Of a stretch of DNA of 26,135 bases, positions 1-7,396 are shown in pieces. Below the pieces are notes generated by a model. It ran no database searches. It was given only the letters and a program-made list of their open reading frames with translations, and was not told the DNA's origin. Within the stretch, counting starts at the first letter, position 1; every line of letters starts with the position of its first letter. The stretch is from a bacterium (GTDB lineage Bacteria > Patescibacteriota > Minisyncoccia > UBA6257 > 2-01-FULL-56-20), in contig JAKABL010000002.1 of the NCBI GenBank assembly GCA_021801885.1, forward strand, positions 1-26,135. The letters run 5' to 3'. Position numbers and translations under genes: made by a program.

Positions 1-1660
1 CGGAATCGTCTTTGAGGATGGGCGTCGTCTCGTAAAATTTGTTCGCGGCAACCGCAAGTTTATAAAGATAGGCGGCCATGGCGCTCGGCGCGAGACGGTC
101 GGCGGCATGCGCCGCGACCATGGGGAATTCGGCGAGCTTCCGCACGAGCGCAAGCTCCTCTTCGGTGCCGATCTGCGTGAAATCCGATGCGGATGCGGAC
201 ACGGACGCGCCGGCCTCCTCGTCCGCCTTGCGGAGGATGCTCCGCAAGCGCGCATAGGCATACTGGAGATACGGCCCCGCATCGCCTTCGAACGAAAGCG
301 ATTTCTCGAAGTCGAACACGATGTCGGCTCCGGGGTTCTGTTTGAGGATGGAATATTTGACGGCGCCCACGGCGATCGCCTCCGTCGCCGCTTCGCGCTC
401 GCCGTCGGGCAACGTGCTGCGCTCGCTCACCTTTCCGCGCAAACGCTCCTTCACCTGCGCAAGCAGCGCATCGGCAGTGATCACCTTCCCCGTCCGCGAG
501 GACATCTTCCCGGTCGGCAAACGGAGCATCCCATGGCCGACATGCCTCGTGCGCGCGGCAACCTCGGGGGGCAACGTAAGCTCCATGACCTTCAGCAGCA
601 CCCGGAAATAATCGTTCACCTCGTTCCCCGTCACGATCACGGAACGATCGAGCGGATATTCCTCGAACTTCTTCTTGTTGAGCGCAAGCTCCTTCGCTTC
701 GTAGGTCGGCAATCCGCGCGAATTCACGAACACCCGCGTGTGGAGGCCGTAGTCCTCGCCGGGAAACACCGTCGCACCATCACTTTCTTTGAACGTCCCC
801 TTCTCACGCGCCGCATTCGCCGCGGCGAGCGCCGCGGCTGCAAGATCGCTTTCGAAATAGTACCGATCGAACTTCGTCCCGAGGCGCGCGTACATCGTCT
901 CGAAATATTCCAAGCTCCACGCACGGCCCGTGGCATAGCGGGCGTTCACCTCGGGGTTGCGCTTTGCATAGAGCTCCTCGTTCAGCGCCTCGATCTCGCC
1001 GCGCGCTTCGAGCTCCTGTTCGTGTTCGTAGGCTTCCGCGCCGCGCGCATACGCTTCGCCGAGGAACGCCATTTTGAGATCGATGGCGTCGCGCTCCTTC
1101 GGCATATTCGCAGCGAGCTTCGCCATTCCCCATACCGCCTTCGCCACATGGAGACCGATGTCGCCCTGATAATTCGCGCGGATCACCTTCGCCCCCTGCG
1201 CTTCATAAAGGCGCACGAAGGATTCTCCGATCACGTTCGACATAAGATGGCCGATATGAAACAACTTGAACGGATTGGGATCGGTATATTCCACCATGAT
1301 CACCTTGCCCGCCATGGGCCTCCCTCCGAAACCGGCGCCGTCCGGCGCGCCCCTTTCCGCGGTGACCATGCGTCCGAGCGCGGCGCGCCACGCATCGGCG
1401 CTCACCCACATGTTCACGAATCCCGGCGCGGCCGCCTCCACCTTTTCAAAGAATCCTCCGGGTGCCGCGTGCGCGATCTTCTCGGCAAGGGCCGCCGCAA
1501 ATTCCATGGGTGTTTTCCCTTCCGCCTTTGCGCGCCGCAATGCGACGTTCGTGGAAAAATGGCCGAACTTCACGGGATCCCCTTCGGGAACCGTAACGTC
1601 GGCCGTATCGCCTCCAAGCGCCTTGGCCACAATCTCCTGTATCGCCTCTATGATCATCAT
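1..1660 (-). CDS. argS: Arginyl-tRNA synthetase, 3' end outside window
   Basis: This class I aminoacyl-tRNA synthetase charges tRNA-Arg. I translated the minus strand directly. From the ATG at 1660 it reads through an N-terminal additional domain (containing VKFGHFSTNVALRRA), then EYTDPNPFKLFHIGH, which is the family's HIGH signature, then GDIGLHVAKAVWGM, and later KMSSRTGK, the KMSKS-type loop. The last codons in the window encode NKFYETTPILKDDS, the anticodon-binding domain close to the usual C terminus, so roughly 40 residues are missing beyond base 1. ATG codons lie in tandem at 1660 and 1657; neither has a clear ribosome binding site. A possible TAGAAT -10 lies at 1688-1693, overlapping the promoter of the divergent candidate RNA. 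Identity is very secure; the start is probable. Confidence 0.96.
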   Translation of the reverse strand, partial: MMIIEAIQEIVAKALGGDTADVTVPEGDPVKFGHFSTNVALRRAKAEGKTPMEFAAALAEKIAHAAPGGFFEKVEAAAPGFVNMWVSADAWRAALGRMVTAERGAPDGAGFGGRPMAGKVIMVEYTDPNPFKLFHIGHLMSNVIGESFVRLYEAQGAKVIRANYQGDIGLHVAKAVWGMAKLAANMPKERDAIDLKMAFLGEAYARGAEAYEHEQELEARGEIEALNEELYAKRNPEVNARYATGRAWSLEYFETMYARLGTKFDRYYFESDLAAAALAAANAAREKGTFKESDGATVFPGEDYGLHTRVFVNSRGLPTYEAKELALNKKKFEEYPLDRSVIVTGNEVNDYFRVLLKVMELTLPPEVAARTRHVGHGMLRLPTGKMSSRTGKVITADALLAQVKERLRGKVSERSTLPDGEREAATEAIAVGAVKYSILKQNPGADIVFDFEKSLSFEGDAGPYLQYAYARLRSILRKADEEAGASVSASASDFTQIGTEEELALVRKLAEFPMVAAHAADRLAPSAMAAYLYKLAVAANKFYETTPILKDDS

Positions 1661-1668
1661 GCGTAAAA

Positions 1669-1697
1669 TGGACAAACGTAATGTTTTATTCTATGGT
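1669..1697 (+). promoter_or_regulatory. Promoter of candidate small RNA
   Basis: TGGACA at 1669-1674, a 17-nt spacer, and TATGGT at 1692-1697. The predicted start at about 1704 coincides with the base of the RNA's closing stem. On the minus strand the same bases hold TAGAAT (1688-1693), a possible -10 for argS, so the two promoters would overlap back to back. Confidence 0.4.
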
Positions 1698-1703
1698 TTT
1701 GAT

Positions 1704-1792
1704 GAGCAGCGGATCCGTTCCTTCCGCAAGACGATTCCGGGCCCGACTGGCACACCTTAGGCCCCGCCTTGTCCCCGCTGCTCCCTTTTTTT
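1704..1792 (+). ncRNA. Candidate structured small RNA with its own promoter and terminator
   Basis: No protein fits here. Bases 1704-1712 (GAGCAGCGG) pair perfectly with 1775-1783 (CCGCTGCTC), and the 3' arm is followed by CC and seven Ts, as in an intrinsic terminator. Inside, CAAG pairs with CUUG and GGGCC with GGCCC, giving a rod of stacked helices with an apical loop of about 16 nt. Upstream, TGGACA (1669-1674), a 17-nt spacer and TATGGT (1692-1697) place the start of transcription at about the first base of the terminal stem. The size and shape resemble a small SRP RNA, but the conserved GGAA-loop motif of SRP RNA is not in the right place, so I leave it unnamed. It could also be an unusual terminator-like element in the argS-smpB intergenic region. 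Confidence 0.45.
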
Positions 1793-1840
1793 ACGCTCCT
1801 TTCAAGGAAAGGATACCGTAAAACCATCCTCACCACAATT

Positions 1841-1864
1841 AAAAGCCCCGCCGTAAGGGCTTTT
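1841..1864. terminator. Symmetric hairpin between the candidate RNA and smpB
   Basis: AAAAGCCC (1841-1848) pairs with GGGCTTTT (1857-1864) around an 8-nt loop. It has an A-run on one side and a T-run on the other, so it could stop transcription from either side. It sits directly upstream of the smpB -10 element and would insulate smpB. A second small hairpin, TCCTTTC/GAAAGGA, lies at 1797-1813. Confidence 0.55.
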
Positions 1865-1870
1865 CTCATA

Positions 1871-1876
1871 TATAAT
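1871..1876 (+). promoter_or_regulatory. -10 element of smpB, leaderless arrangement
   Basis: A perfect TATAAT ends 8 nt before the smpB ATG. No Shine-Dalgarno fits, so transcription should begin at or next to the start codon. The -35 position lies in the upstream hairpin and shows no consensus. Confidence 0.6.
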
Positions 1877-1884
1877 GAAACCAT

Positions 1885-2331
1885 ATGGAACCGTCATCCC
1901 TCATCGCTGAGAATCGCCGCGCGCGCTTCGACTATGAAATAAAAGAGTCCTTTGAAGCGGGCATCGCACTCGCCGGCTTCGAGGTGAAAAGCGCGCGCGG
2001 CGGCGCTTTCCAGATCGCCGGATCGCACGTGCGTGTGCGCGGCAGAGAAGCATGGCTCGTGAATGCGCATATCCCGCCTTATCAGCCCAAGAACACCCCT
2101 CCGGAATACGAGGAGGACCGCGCGCGGCGACTTCTCCTTTCCCGTGCGGAGATCGCGCGGCTCGACGGCATCCTTCGCGACAAAAGCATGCATGCCATTC
2201 CCCTCAAGGCCTATCTCGCCCATCGCCTCATCAAGCTCGAGATCGGCATAGGGCGCAGCAAGCGGAAATCCGACAAACGGGAATCGCTCAAAGCGCGCGC
2301 CCACCGCCGTGAAATGCGCGATGCGGAATAG
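1885..2331 (+). CDS. smpB: SsrA-binding protein SmpB
   Basis: SmpB binds the tRNA-like part of tmRNA and brings it to stalled ribosomes for trans-translation. The 148-residue product has the normal family length. It opens with NRRARFDYEIKESFEAG and LAGFEVKSAR, the family's N-terminal signature, continues with the oligonucleotide-binding barrel (NAHIPPY, then NTPPEYEEDRARRLLL), and ends in a basic tail (GRSKRKSDKRESLKARAHRREM) that enters the ribosomal mRNA channel. The ATG lies 8 nt after a TATAAT box, so the mRNA is probably leaderless. Its RNA partner ssrA is in this window at 16313-16625, not adjacent. A strong convergent terminator follows. Confidence 0.96.
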   Translation: MEPSSLIAENRRARFDYEIKESFEAGIALAGFEVKSARGGAFQIAGSHVRVRGREAWLVNAHIPPYQPKNTPPEYEEDRARRLLLSRAEIARLDGILRDKSMHAIPLKAYLAHRLIKLEIGIGRSKRKSDKRESLKARAHRREMRDAE

Positions 2332-2381
2332 CTCCTCGTCATTCATAGACGCCTCGCTCTTTCCATAAGACGGAAAATAAA

Positions 2382-2409
2382 AAAAACACCCCGGATGAGG
2401 GGTGTTTTT
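2382..2409. terminator. Bidirectional terminator between smpB and the DsbA-like gene
   Basis: AAAAACACCCC (2382-2392) pairs with GGGGTGTTTTT (2399-2409) around the loop GGATGA. A and T runs flank both sides, which suits the convergent genes on each side. Confidence 0.9.
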
Positions 2410-2432
2410 ACGCTTCGCGATCCTCGCGGTAT

Positions 2433-3254
2433 CTACTTCGCGGTCGAGGTAACGGTGATCGTCGATGACGCTCCCGGTACGACCGTCACGCTCACCGGCA
2501 CGGCGCTCGACGATGTGCCGCTCGAGGCCGATGCCGACGACGCACTCGACGAAGCGAGCGCCTGTTCAAGCACGGTCTGGAACTGCGCATAGCTCGTGGG
2601 ATTCGGGATCTGCTCGAGATTCACGAAGAACGTCGGTGTGTGGTTTATCTGGGCCGCATTGCCGGTCGTAATGTCGGCCTGGATCTTGTTCGCGACCTGC
2701 GCGGAATTCATGTCGGCATCGAACGTCGTCACGTTCAGTCCGAGCGACTGCGCATACCCGTTGAGGTACTGCGACGTGACCTCGGCGGGCGTAAGGTTGC
2801 CGTTCGTGGACCATTCCGTTTGCTTCGCATAGAGAAGGTTATGCATCGCCCAATACTTGGCGGGACCGCCCATCATGCCGGCCGCCTCCGCCGCCTCGGC
2901 GCCCACCATCGCAAACGGATGGATGCTCGTAAGCGGATAATTGCGGAACACGAATTTCACCGTGCTGCTGAAGTTGTTGATGAGCTGCTGCACGAGCGGC
3001 TCATAGGCGCCGCATGCGGGGCATTCGAAGTCGCCGTATTCGATGAGCGACACTTTCGCGTTCGGATTGCCGATCACATGGTCGGTGGGCGTGATCGCCG
3101 CGGCCGTTGTCGCCACGAATCCCGTATTTGCGGACGAGGAGCTCGCGTTCGAACCGGACGACATTGCGCCGGCCACGATCACCACGACCGTCACAAGTAC
3201 TATGAGTCCCACCACAAACCAGGCGGTGGTCTTACTGCTTGAAGTATTAGCCAT
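2433..3254 (-). CDS. Membrane-anchored DsbA-family thiol oxidoreductase
   Basis: Probable extracytoplasmic thiol-disulfide oxidoreductase. Residues 11-31 (AWFVVGLIVLVTVVVIVAGA) form one membrane anchor or uncleaved signal. A Ser/Ala-rich linker follows, then a thioredoxin-like domain with DHVIGNPNAKVSLIEYGDFECPACGAY; the active-site cysteines are C78 and C81 (CPAC). The inserted helical domain includes EAAEAAGMMGGPAKYWAMHN, and HTPTFFVN near residue 210 carries the cis-proline loop. This is the DSBA-like/Thioredoxin_4 layout (BdbD-like, 273 aa). The C terminus ends in a Ser/Thr/Val-rich tail. The ATG follows a TACCAT box by 6 nt, implying a leaderless mRNA. No DsbB/VKOR partner is in the window, so oxidase versus isomerase function is open. 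Confidence 0.9.
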   Translation of the reverse strand: MANTSSSKTTAWFVVGLIVLVTVVVIVAGAMSSGSNASSSSANTGFVATTAAAITPTDHVIGNPNAKVSLIEYGDFECPACGAYEPLVQQLINNFSSTVKFVFRNYPLTSIHPFAMVGAEAAEAAGMMGGPAKYWAMHNLLYAKQTEWSTNGNLTPAEVTSQYLNGYAQSLGLNVTTFDADMNSAQVANKIQADITTGNAAQINHTPTFFVNLEQIPNPTSYAQFQTVLEQALASSSASSASASSGTSSSAVPVSVTVVPGASSTITVTSTAK

Positions 3255-3260
3255 AGGGCA

Positions 3261-3266
3261 ATGGTA
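3261..3266 (-). promoter_or_regulatory. -10 element of the DsbA-like gene, leaderless arrangement
   Basis: On the minus strand, TACCAT is followed by six bases (TGCCCT) and the ATG at 3254. No ribosome binding site fits between them. Confidence 0.5.
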
Positions 3267-3285
3267 CTACATTTCCGAGAATAAG

Positions 3286-3329
3286 AAAAACCGCAGGCTG
3301 TCCGTGCACCATGCACGATCGCCTGCGGT
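3286..3329 (-). terminator. Terminator after the cysteine synthase-like gene
   Basis: On the minus strand, ACCGCAGGC/GCCTGCGGT forms the outer stem and CGTGCA/TGCACG an inner stem, followed by TTTTT. It separates the upstream gene from the promoter of the DsbA-like gene. Confidence 0.85.
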
Positions 3330-3339
3330 ACTATTGCTT

Positions 3340-4332
3340 TTAATCGTCGAGTCCGGGGATCTTCGAAGAGAAGAACTTGGGATCGAGCGCTCCCGTATAC
3401 CGTTCGGTATAGAGGATCGCGAGATCGCATCCGAGGAATACGCACACGATCTCTCCCTCTTTGTTCCTGATATCGCGATCGGTGCCGTCGGCGATGCACT
3501 TCTCGATGAAGCGCTTGGCCGCGACCATGCCCGAACCGGTGCTCGGTCCGAATGCGGGAACCGCCGCGCTTGCCGCCTTCCCCATCTCGTACGACGCCAC
3601 TCTCTCCACTTCCAACTCGATGAATCCTTCCCGACTGAAGTGGGGCTGGAGGCGACTCTCCGAACGGAGACCCGGCACGGGATTGCCTTCCGCGAGCTTT
3701 CCCCCCACTACCGCCACGGACGGAGGGAGTGATTCGCGGAGTCCGCGGATCGTGCCCATAGTGCCCATGCCGACGGCGGCGACCGTGACGCGCCCTTGCG
3801 TCTGTTCCCAGATCTGGGAGCCGATGAACATCTGGCCCTTCCAATTGTTCTCGTCCTCATACTGCGGGATATTGAACCAATGGTACTTCTTCGCCAGTTT
3901 TTCCGCGTGGTCGATGCACGTATCTCCCGGCGTTTCGGGATAGCGGATAACCCTTACTCCGTCGAACTCCAGCTGCGCAACTTTCGCATCCGGAATATCC
4001 GACGGCACGACGGCTACGAGGTGCATAAGGCCGTGGAATCTTCCGATGCGTGCGACCGCCGACGCAGTATTGCCCGAGGACGCAATGACACCGACCGTCT
4101 TCCCAGCCAAGTCTCCGCGCGTTGCCGCCCGGGAAATGATATTCCATGCCATGTACCATTTTATGCTGTAGATGGGCGGCACGGTCATCACTTTTACCCA
4201 CACGCTCACCTTTGCTTCGCGGGGAAACCACTGGAGATCATCGGTCACATTCACAAGCGGGGCGTATTCCCGCATAAAGGGATCGGTGAAGTCCCGGGGA
4301 GAGCCATATACGTTTAGGGGATTATTGATCAT
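3340..4332 (-). CDS. PLP-dependent cysteine synthase / CBS-family enzyme
   Basis: Fold-type II pyridoxal-phosphate enzyme related to O-acetylserine sulfhydrylase and cystathionine beta-synthase. From the ATG at 4332 (330 aa): the Schiff-base lysine is probably K58 in PPIYSIKWYMAWN, the substrate loop is ASSGNTAS (residues 84-91), and the phosphate-binding glycine loop is AVGMGTMGTIRG near residue 195. PAFGPSTGSGMVAAKRF near the C terminus holds the family's SSG-type pyridine-nitrogen segment. The frame stays open upstream. ATG 4332 has GAGAGG four bases before it. ATG 4377 also has a good AAGGAG site and would add 15 residues, but that stretch is unusually AT-rich, so I prefer 4332. The exact substrate is not readable from sequence. 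Confidence 0.88.
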   Translation of the reverse strand: MINNPLNVYGSPRDFTDPFMREYAPLVNVTDDLQWFPREAKVSVWVKVMTVPPIYSIKWYMAWNIISRAATRGDLAGKTVGVIASSGNTASAVARIGRFHGLMHLVAVVPSDIPDAKVAQLEFDGVRVIRYPETPGDTCIDHAEKLAKKYHWFNIPQYEDENNWKGQMFIGSQIWEQTQGRVTVAAVGMGTMGTIRGLRESLPPSVAVVGGKLAEGNPVPGLRSESRLQPHFSREGFIELEVERVASYEMGKAASAAVPAFGPSTGSGMVAAKRFIEKCIADGTDRDIRNKEGEIVCVFLGCDLAILYTERYTGALDPKFFSSKIPGLDD

Positions 4333-4400
4333 AGAACCTCTCGGATTTGAATTTTCTGCGTTTTCTGCTGCCTGCATTCTGCTCCTTATGTTCCCCAAGG

Positions 4401-5480
4401 TCAAGCAACGCGCGCCGTCCCGGACTCCTTCTTCCGCACGATGCAGAACGGCGTCATTTCATCGGACTGGCCGAGCGGATTATCGCGGAACAATGCACCG
4501 ATGAACTTCTCGCCGATGCCCCGGTTCGATGTGCCGAGGGAAAACGCGCCGCGATAGTTCGCGTCGAGGATCACGACATCCACGCCCGCGCCCGTCATGC
4601 CTTCACTGAGCGCTTTCGCAAGGCGCTTCGCGTTGCCCGTCGCGTCGTCCGGCGCAAGTTTCACGGAGTGCGCGTACTCGAGGATGAGGAACGACATCGG
4701 GCAGTCGACGGATTTGGCCCGCTTGCCGCAGATGCGGTAGAACATGCCCTTCACGCCGAACGGGCGCGTGACGGCCGAGACGGCGGCCGCGAGCACTGCG
4801 CGCGCGTAGCCCGCCTCGCTTATGAACGCTTCCATCGCGATCGCGGTGCCATGGCCGAAGCCGTGGAAGTCGCTTGTGCCATAGGCGTTGCCCACGTTCC
4901 GCGCAAGGAACCGCGCGAGCGCCGTCGGCTTCACCTCGCTCATATCCACAATCTTACCCTGCGTGATCGTGAGCGCCTTCTCGCTCACGTACACCACGTC
5001 GCCCTCCTTTATATACGGCTTCACGTATTCCTCCATGATCGGAAGGATGTCCTTGTCCGCCATCGTGATGACGCGGGTCTTCACGGGGAGCCGTTCGTAG
5101 ATCACGCCGTCCACGTTTATATCAATCTGCTTGCCGGGATTCGCCACAAAGTCGCTGGACGGCGCGCGCTCCTTGAGCGCCACTTTGTCGTCATCGAACG
5201 AGACCTTCTCACCGCGGAAGAGCGCAAAGAGCTTTTCGACGGCTGCGCGGATGATCGCGGGCGACTGGCCCATCTTCGCGCGCGAGCGCAAGAGTTCCGT
5301 CGCCTCCATCCAAAGGATGTGCGCCTCGTCGAGGCGATCGGGGGTGAACGAAGCTTCGATCCCTGCATCATCACCGTCTCCCGCAGCCCGCACCACGACC
5401 GACCCGTCCTTTTCCGGACGATAGAAGATCATGAGTCCCGTAGCTCCTTTCATTTCCGAATATTCCAAGGGTTTTTCCAT
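4401..5480 (-). CDS. CofE-like (F420-0:gamma-glutamyl ligase family) protein with N-terminal extension
   Basis: Residues from about 125 onward match the F420-0:gamma-glutamyl ligase fold: ERLPVKTRVIT, then EEYVKPYIKEGDVVYVSEKA and LTITQGKIVDMSEVKPT, the nucleotide- and metal-binding part of CofE. In F420 makers this enzyme adds glutamate to F420-0. No other F420 gene is visible, and F420 use is not expected in such reduced genomes, so the true substrate is unknown. The first 120 residues (FYRPEKDGSVVVRAA to ALFRGEKVSFDDDK) form an extra region I do not recognise. The ATG lies 6 nt after TACAAT, predicting a leaderless mRNA. The stop lies 68 nt before the cysteine synthase-like gene, on the same strand. 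Confidence 0.8.
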   Translation of the reverse strand: MEKPLEYSEMKGATGLMIFYRPEKDGSVVVRAAGDGDDAGIEASFTPDRLDEAHILWMEATELLRSRAKMGQSPAIIRAAVEKLFALFRGEKVSFDDDKVALKERAPSSDFVANPGKQIDINVDGVIYERLPVKTRVITMADKDILPIMEEYVKPYIKEGDVVYVSEKALTITQGKIVDMSEVKPTALARFLARNVGNAYGTSDFHGFGHGTAIAMEAFISEAGYARAVLAAAVSAVTRPFGVKGMFYRICGKRAKSVDCPMSFLILEYAHSVKLAPDDATGNAKRLAKALSEGMTGAGVDVVILDANYRGAFSLGTSNRGIGEKFIGALFRDNPLGQSDEMTPFCIVRKKESGTARVA

Positions 5481-5486
5481 ATCCCG

Positions 5487-5492
5487 ATTGTA
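5487..5492 (-). promoter_or_regulatory. -10 element of the CofE-like gene, leaderless arrangement
   Basis: On the minus strand, TACAAT is followed by CGGGAT and the ATG at 5480. The divergent panD promoter is only about 56 bp away. Confidence 0.6.
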
Positions 5493-5548
5493 GCATGTGA
5501 TGGCGTCGCATGCATCGGCTCCTACGTTGCATTTTCATGAGCAAAAGC

Positions 5549-5554
5549 TACAAT
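5549..5554 (+). promoter_or_regulatory. -10 element of panD, leaderless arrangement
   Basis: TACAAT followed by AGAGGC and the ATG at 5561. TTGCAT at 5527-5532 may be a weak -35. Confidence 0.6.
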
Positions 5555-5560
5555 AGAGGC

Positions 5561-5941
5561 ATGCTTATACGCGTCTGCATGTCAAAAATCCATCGCGCAA
5601 CGGTGACCCAGGCCGATCTCAATTATGTGGGCTCCATCACGATCGACGAGGACCTCGTCGAAAAGGCGGGTATGCGCCCCTATCAATACGTGAACATTAC
5701 GAACGTCTCCAATGGCGTCTTCTGGCAGACCTACATCATGCCGGGACCCCGGGGCCAGGGTGATATCTGCCTCAATGGACCGCCCGCGCGACATTTTCAA
5801 CCTGGCGATAAGATCATCGTGCTCGCAGAAGCATGGATCGCCCCTGAAGAGCTCAAGGAATTAAACCCCGTCGTCGTCTTTGTGGATGACAAGAACAAGG
5901 TGACCGAGGTCAAAAAGCACAGCGCGATCTCGAACGACTGA
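5561..5941 (+). CDS. panD: Aspartate 1-decarboxylase (pyruvoyl-dependent)
   Basis: PanD converts L-aspartate to beta-alanine for pantothenate and CoA. The 126-residue product has the normal length. It reads MLIRVCMSKIHRATVTQADL, then NYVGSITIDEDL, with the self-processing site between G24 and S25; S25 becomes the pyruvoyl group. WQTYIMPGPRGQGDICLNG and GDKIIVLAEAW follow as expected for the double-psi barrel. The frame is open back to 5510, but the ATG at 5561 gives the canonical N terminus and is 6 nt after TACAAT. No other pantothenate gene is in the window, so beta-alanine may feed salvage or an incomplete pathway. The gene ends in a strong terminator. Confidence 0.95.
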   Translation: MLIRVCMSKIHRATVTQADLNYVGSITIDEDLVEKAGMRPYQYVNITNVSNGVFWQTYIMPGPRGQGDICLNGPPARHFQPGDKIIVLAEAWIAPEELKELNPVVVFVDDKNKVTEVKKHSAISND

Positions 5942-5947
5942 CACATT

Positions 5948-5973
5948 AAAAAACGGCCCTTGGGCCGTTTTTT
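5948..5973. terminator. Bidirectional terminator between panD and the AI-2E family gene
   Basis: AAAAAACGGCCC pairs with GGGCCGTTTTTT around a 2-base centre. The stop codon of the minus-strand permease gene lies inside its T-run. Confidence 0.92.
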
Positions 5974-6982
5974 AATGCCCGTTCCGGAGGACCGGGTAGA
6001 TGTCGAGGAGTGCGAGCAGCACGCCGAGCGCGAGCGGGCCGAGGAGGATACCGAGCGGGCCGAACATGGAGAGGCCGCCGATCACGCTGAAGAGCACAAG
6101 GAGCGGATGGATGTGCACCTTGTGGCCGATGAGATTCGGACGAAGAAAATTCTCATACAGCACACCGACCGCGCCGATCCACACAAAGAGTCCTATTGCG
6201 GCGAGGTAGTGATGGCCGAGCGCGAGCACGATCGCGCCCGGAATGATGACAAGATACATTCCGAACACCGGGATGAACGAAAGAAACGCCATGACCGCGC
6301 CCCAGAATGCGCCGTTCGGCAGTCCGAAGATGAAAAAGTCGATGCCGCCCGCAAGGCCATAGAATACGGCCATAAGAAGCGTCCCCCGCACGATGGCGCC
6401 CATGATCTCATGGAGGCGCGCGAGGAGGCGTTCGGCGTCCTCCTTGGGAAGCGGCAGGCGTTCTATCGCTGCACCGCGCAAACGTTCGCCGTCACGCAGG
6501 AAATAGTAGAGCGCGAAAAGGGAGAGGAGGACCGCGAAGAGCGCCGCCGCGACTCCCGAGAACAGTCCGCCGACATTCGTCGCCACCCACCCGAAGAACT
6601 GTTGGAGATAGCTATTGATGTTTGCGGAAAGCGCGGGATAGGCCGCCGCGAACCGCCCATCGAATGCTTGCAGCGATGCCATCCCGCCGCCCGAAGATAC
6701 TTTTGCATAAAGCGATGAGGCTTCGCCGAAAAGCTGCAGACCGATAAACGCGAGCGGCGCGAACACGATCGCTGCCGCAAGAAGCACGATAAGGAGCGCC
6801 GCGGGCGTGCGGCTGCGCGGCCTGCCCTTGATCATCCGGTTATAGAGCGGGAGGAACAGCACCGCAAACGTAATGCCGAGCACGATCGCATCGAGCTCGG
6901 GCCAAAAGATGAGCGCCACGAGCACCGCGACAACGATGGTCGTGATGAGGAAAAAATAATTTTCCGCGTGTTCGCGCTTCAT
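5972..6982 (-). CDS. AI-2E family transporter (PF01594-type permease)
   Basis: A 336-residue polytopic membrane protein starting MKREHAENYFFLITTIVVAVL. It has the family pattern: two N-terminal membrane helices (FLITTIVVAVLVALIFW, AIVLGITFAVLFLPLYNRM), a helical hairpin plus extracytoplasmic segment (residues about 85-150), then SLFALYYFLRDGERL, PNGAFWGAVMAFLSFIPVFG, NFLRPNLIGHKVHIHPLLVL and GLSMFGPLGILLGPLALG. The last two blocks are diagnostic. Despite the name, most members are not proven autoinducer-2 exporters; some are ion antiporters, so the substrate is unknown. An upstream extension in the same frame overlaps the preceding gene and is rejected. The start is 13 nt after the stop of the DUF5652 gene, so the two are probably cotranscribed. 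Confidence 0.9.
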   Translation of the reverse strand: MKREHAENYFFLITTIVVAVLVALIFWPELDAIVLGITFAVLFLPLYNRMIKGRPRSRTPAALLIVLLAAAIVFAPLAFIGLQLFGEASSLYAKVSSGGGMASLQAFDGRFAAAYPALSANINSYLQQFFGWVATNVGGLFSGVAAALFAVLLSLFALYYFLRDGERLRGAAIERLPLPKEDAERLLARLHEIMGAIVRGTLLMAVFYGLAGGIDFFIFGLPNGAFWGAVMAFLSFIPVFGMYLVIIPGAIVLALGHHYLAAIGLFVWIGAVGVLYENFLRPNLIGHKVHIHPLLVLFSVIGGLSMFGPLGILLGPLALGVLLALLDIYPVLRNGH

Positions 6983-6995
6983 TTCTTTCGACGGG

Positions 6996-7295
6996 TCACG
7001 CGTGCGGTCCTGCGGCGCCCTCGGACGGCGGGGTAACATGGGCTGCCTTCTGCGCGGCGCGGCCTTCGCGCGCGGTCCTGCTGAACACGAAGAAGTAGAG
7101 GATCTCAAGGATGCCGAGCGTGTTCACCACAAGCAGCACGACGAACCACCATTTGCTTTCCTCCCGCGCGGCGCGCCACAGGGCAAGCCCTTTCCATACG
7201 AGCGACCACGCCACGATGCACACGAGCATAAGCTGCCCCAGCGGACCCCCAAACACCGACCCGCTTCCCCCGAACACCCCAAGGTAAGTATTCAT
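6996..7295 (-). CDS. DUF5652-like small membrane protein
   Basis: A 99-residue protein. One hydrophobic segment is near residues 18-35 (LMLVCIVAWSLVWKGLALW) and a second near 45-65 (SKWWFVVLLVVNTLGILEIL), followed by YFFVFSRTA and a cytoplasmic-like tail rich in Ala, Pro and Gly. The pattern WKGLALWRAA...KWWFVVLLVVNTLGILEILYFF is what I know from DUF5652 proteins, common in candidate-phyla bacteria and of unknown function. ATG 7295 lies 6 nt after TACAAT; an upstream start at 7328 would sit before the promoter. It heads a two-gene unit with the AI-2E permease. Confidence 0.82.
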   Translation of the reverse strand: MNTYLGVFGGSGSVFGGPLGQLMLVCIVAWSLVWKGLALWRAAREESKWWFVVLLVVNTLGILEILYFFVFSRTAREGRAAQKAAHVTPPSEGAAGPHA

Positions 7296-7301
7296 AGCTT
7301 C

Positions 7302-7307
7302 ATTGTA
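7302..7307 (-). promoter_or_regulatory. -10 element of the DUF5652-AI-2E unit, leaderless arrangement
   Basis: On the minus strand, TACAAT then GAAGCT then the ATG at 7295. No ribosome binding site is present. Confidence 0.6.
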
Positions 7308-7396
7308 GCATATGCCCACAGGCCGCATAGCGCGGCGAAAAGGATGTCTATCCTCCCCGTTTCCCGGTATACTGATGGTATATCCCGCACACCATC

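Noticed and set aside
107..1666. Long open frame on the plus strand opposite argS (over 500 codons)
   Set aside because: The minus strand reads as a clear arginyl-tRNA synthetase with HIGH and KMSKS-type motifs. The plus-strand product is Arg/His/Leu-rich with no domain, a typical high-GC antisense artefact.
1704..1792. Identification of the small RNA as SRP 4.5S RNA or 6S RNA
   Set aside because: The SRP apical signature (GGAAGG with AGCAGCC) is not in the required place on either strand, and the length is too short for 6S RNA.
1657..1884. Small minus-strand open frame upstream of argS
   Set aside because: It runs through the candidate RNA and hairpins, and the product has no sensible pattern.
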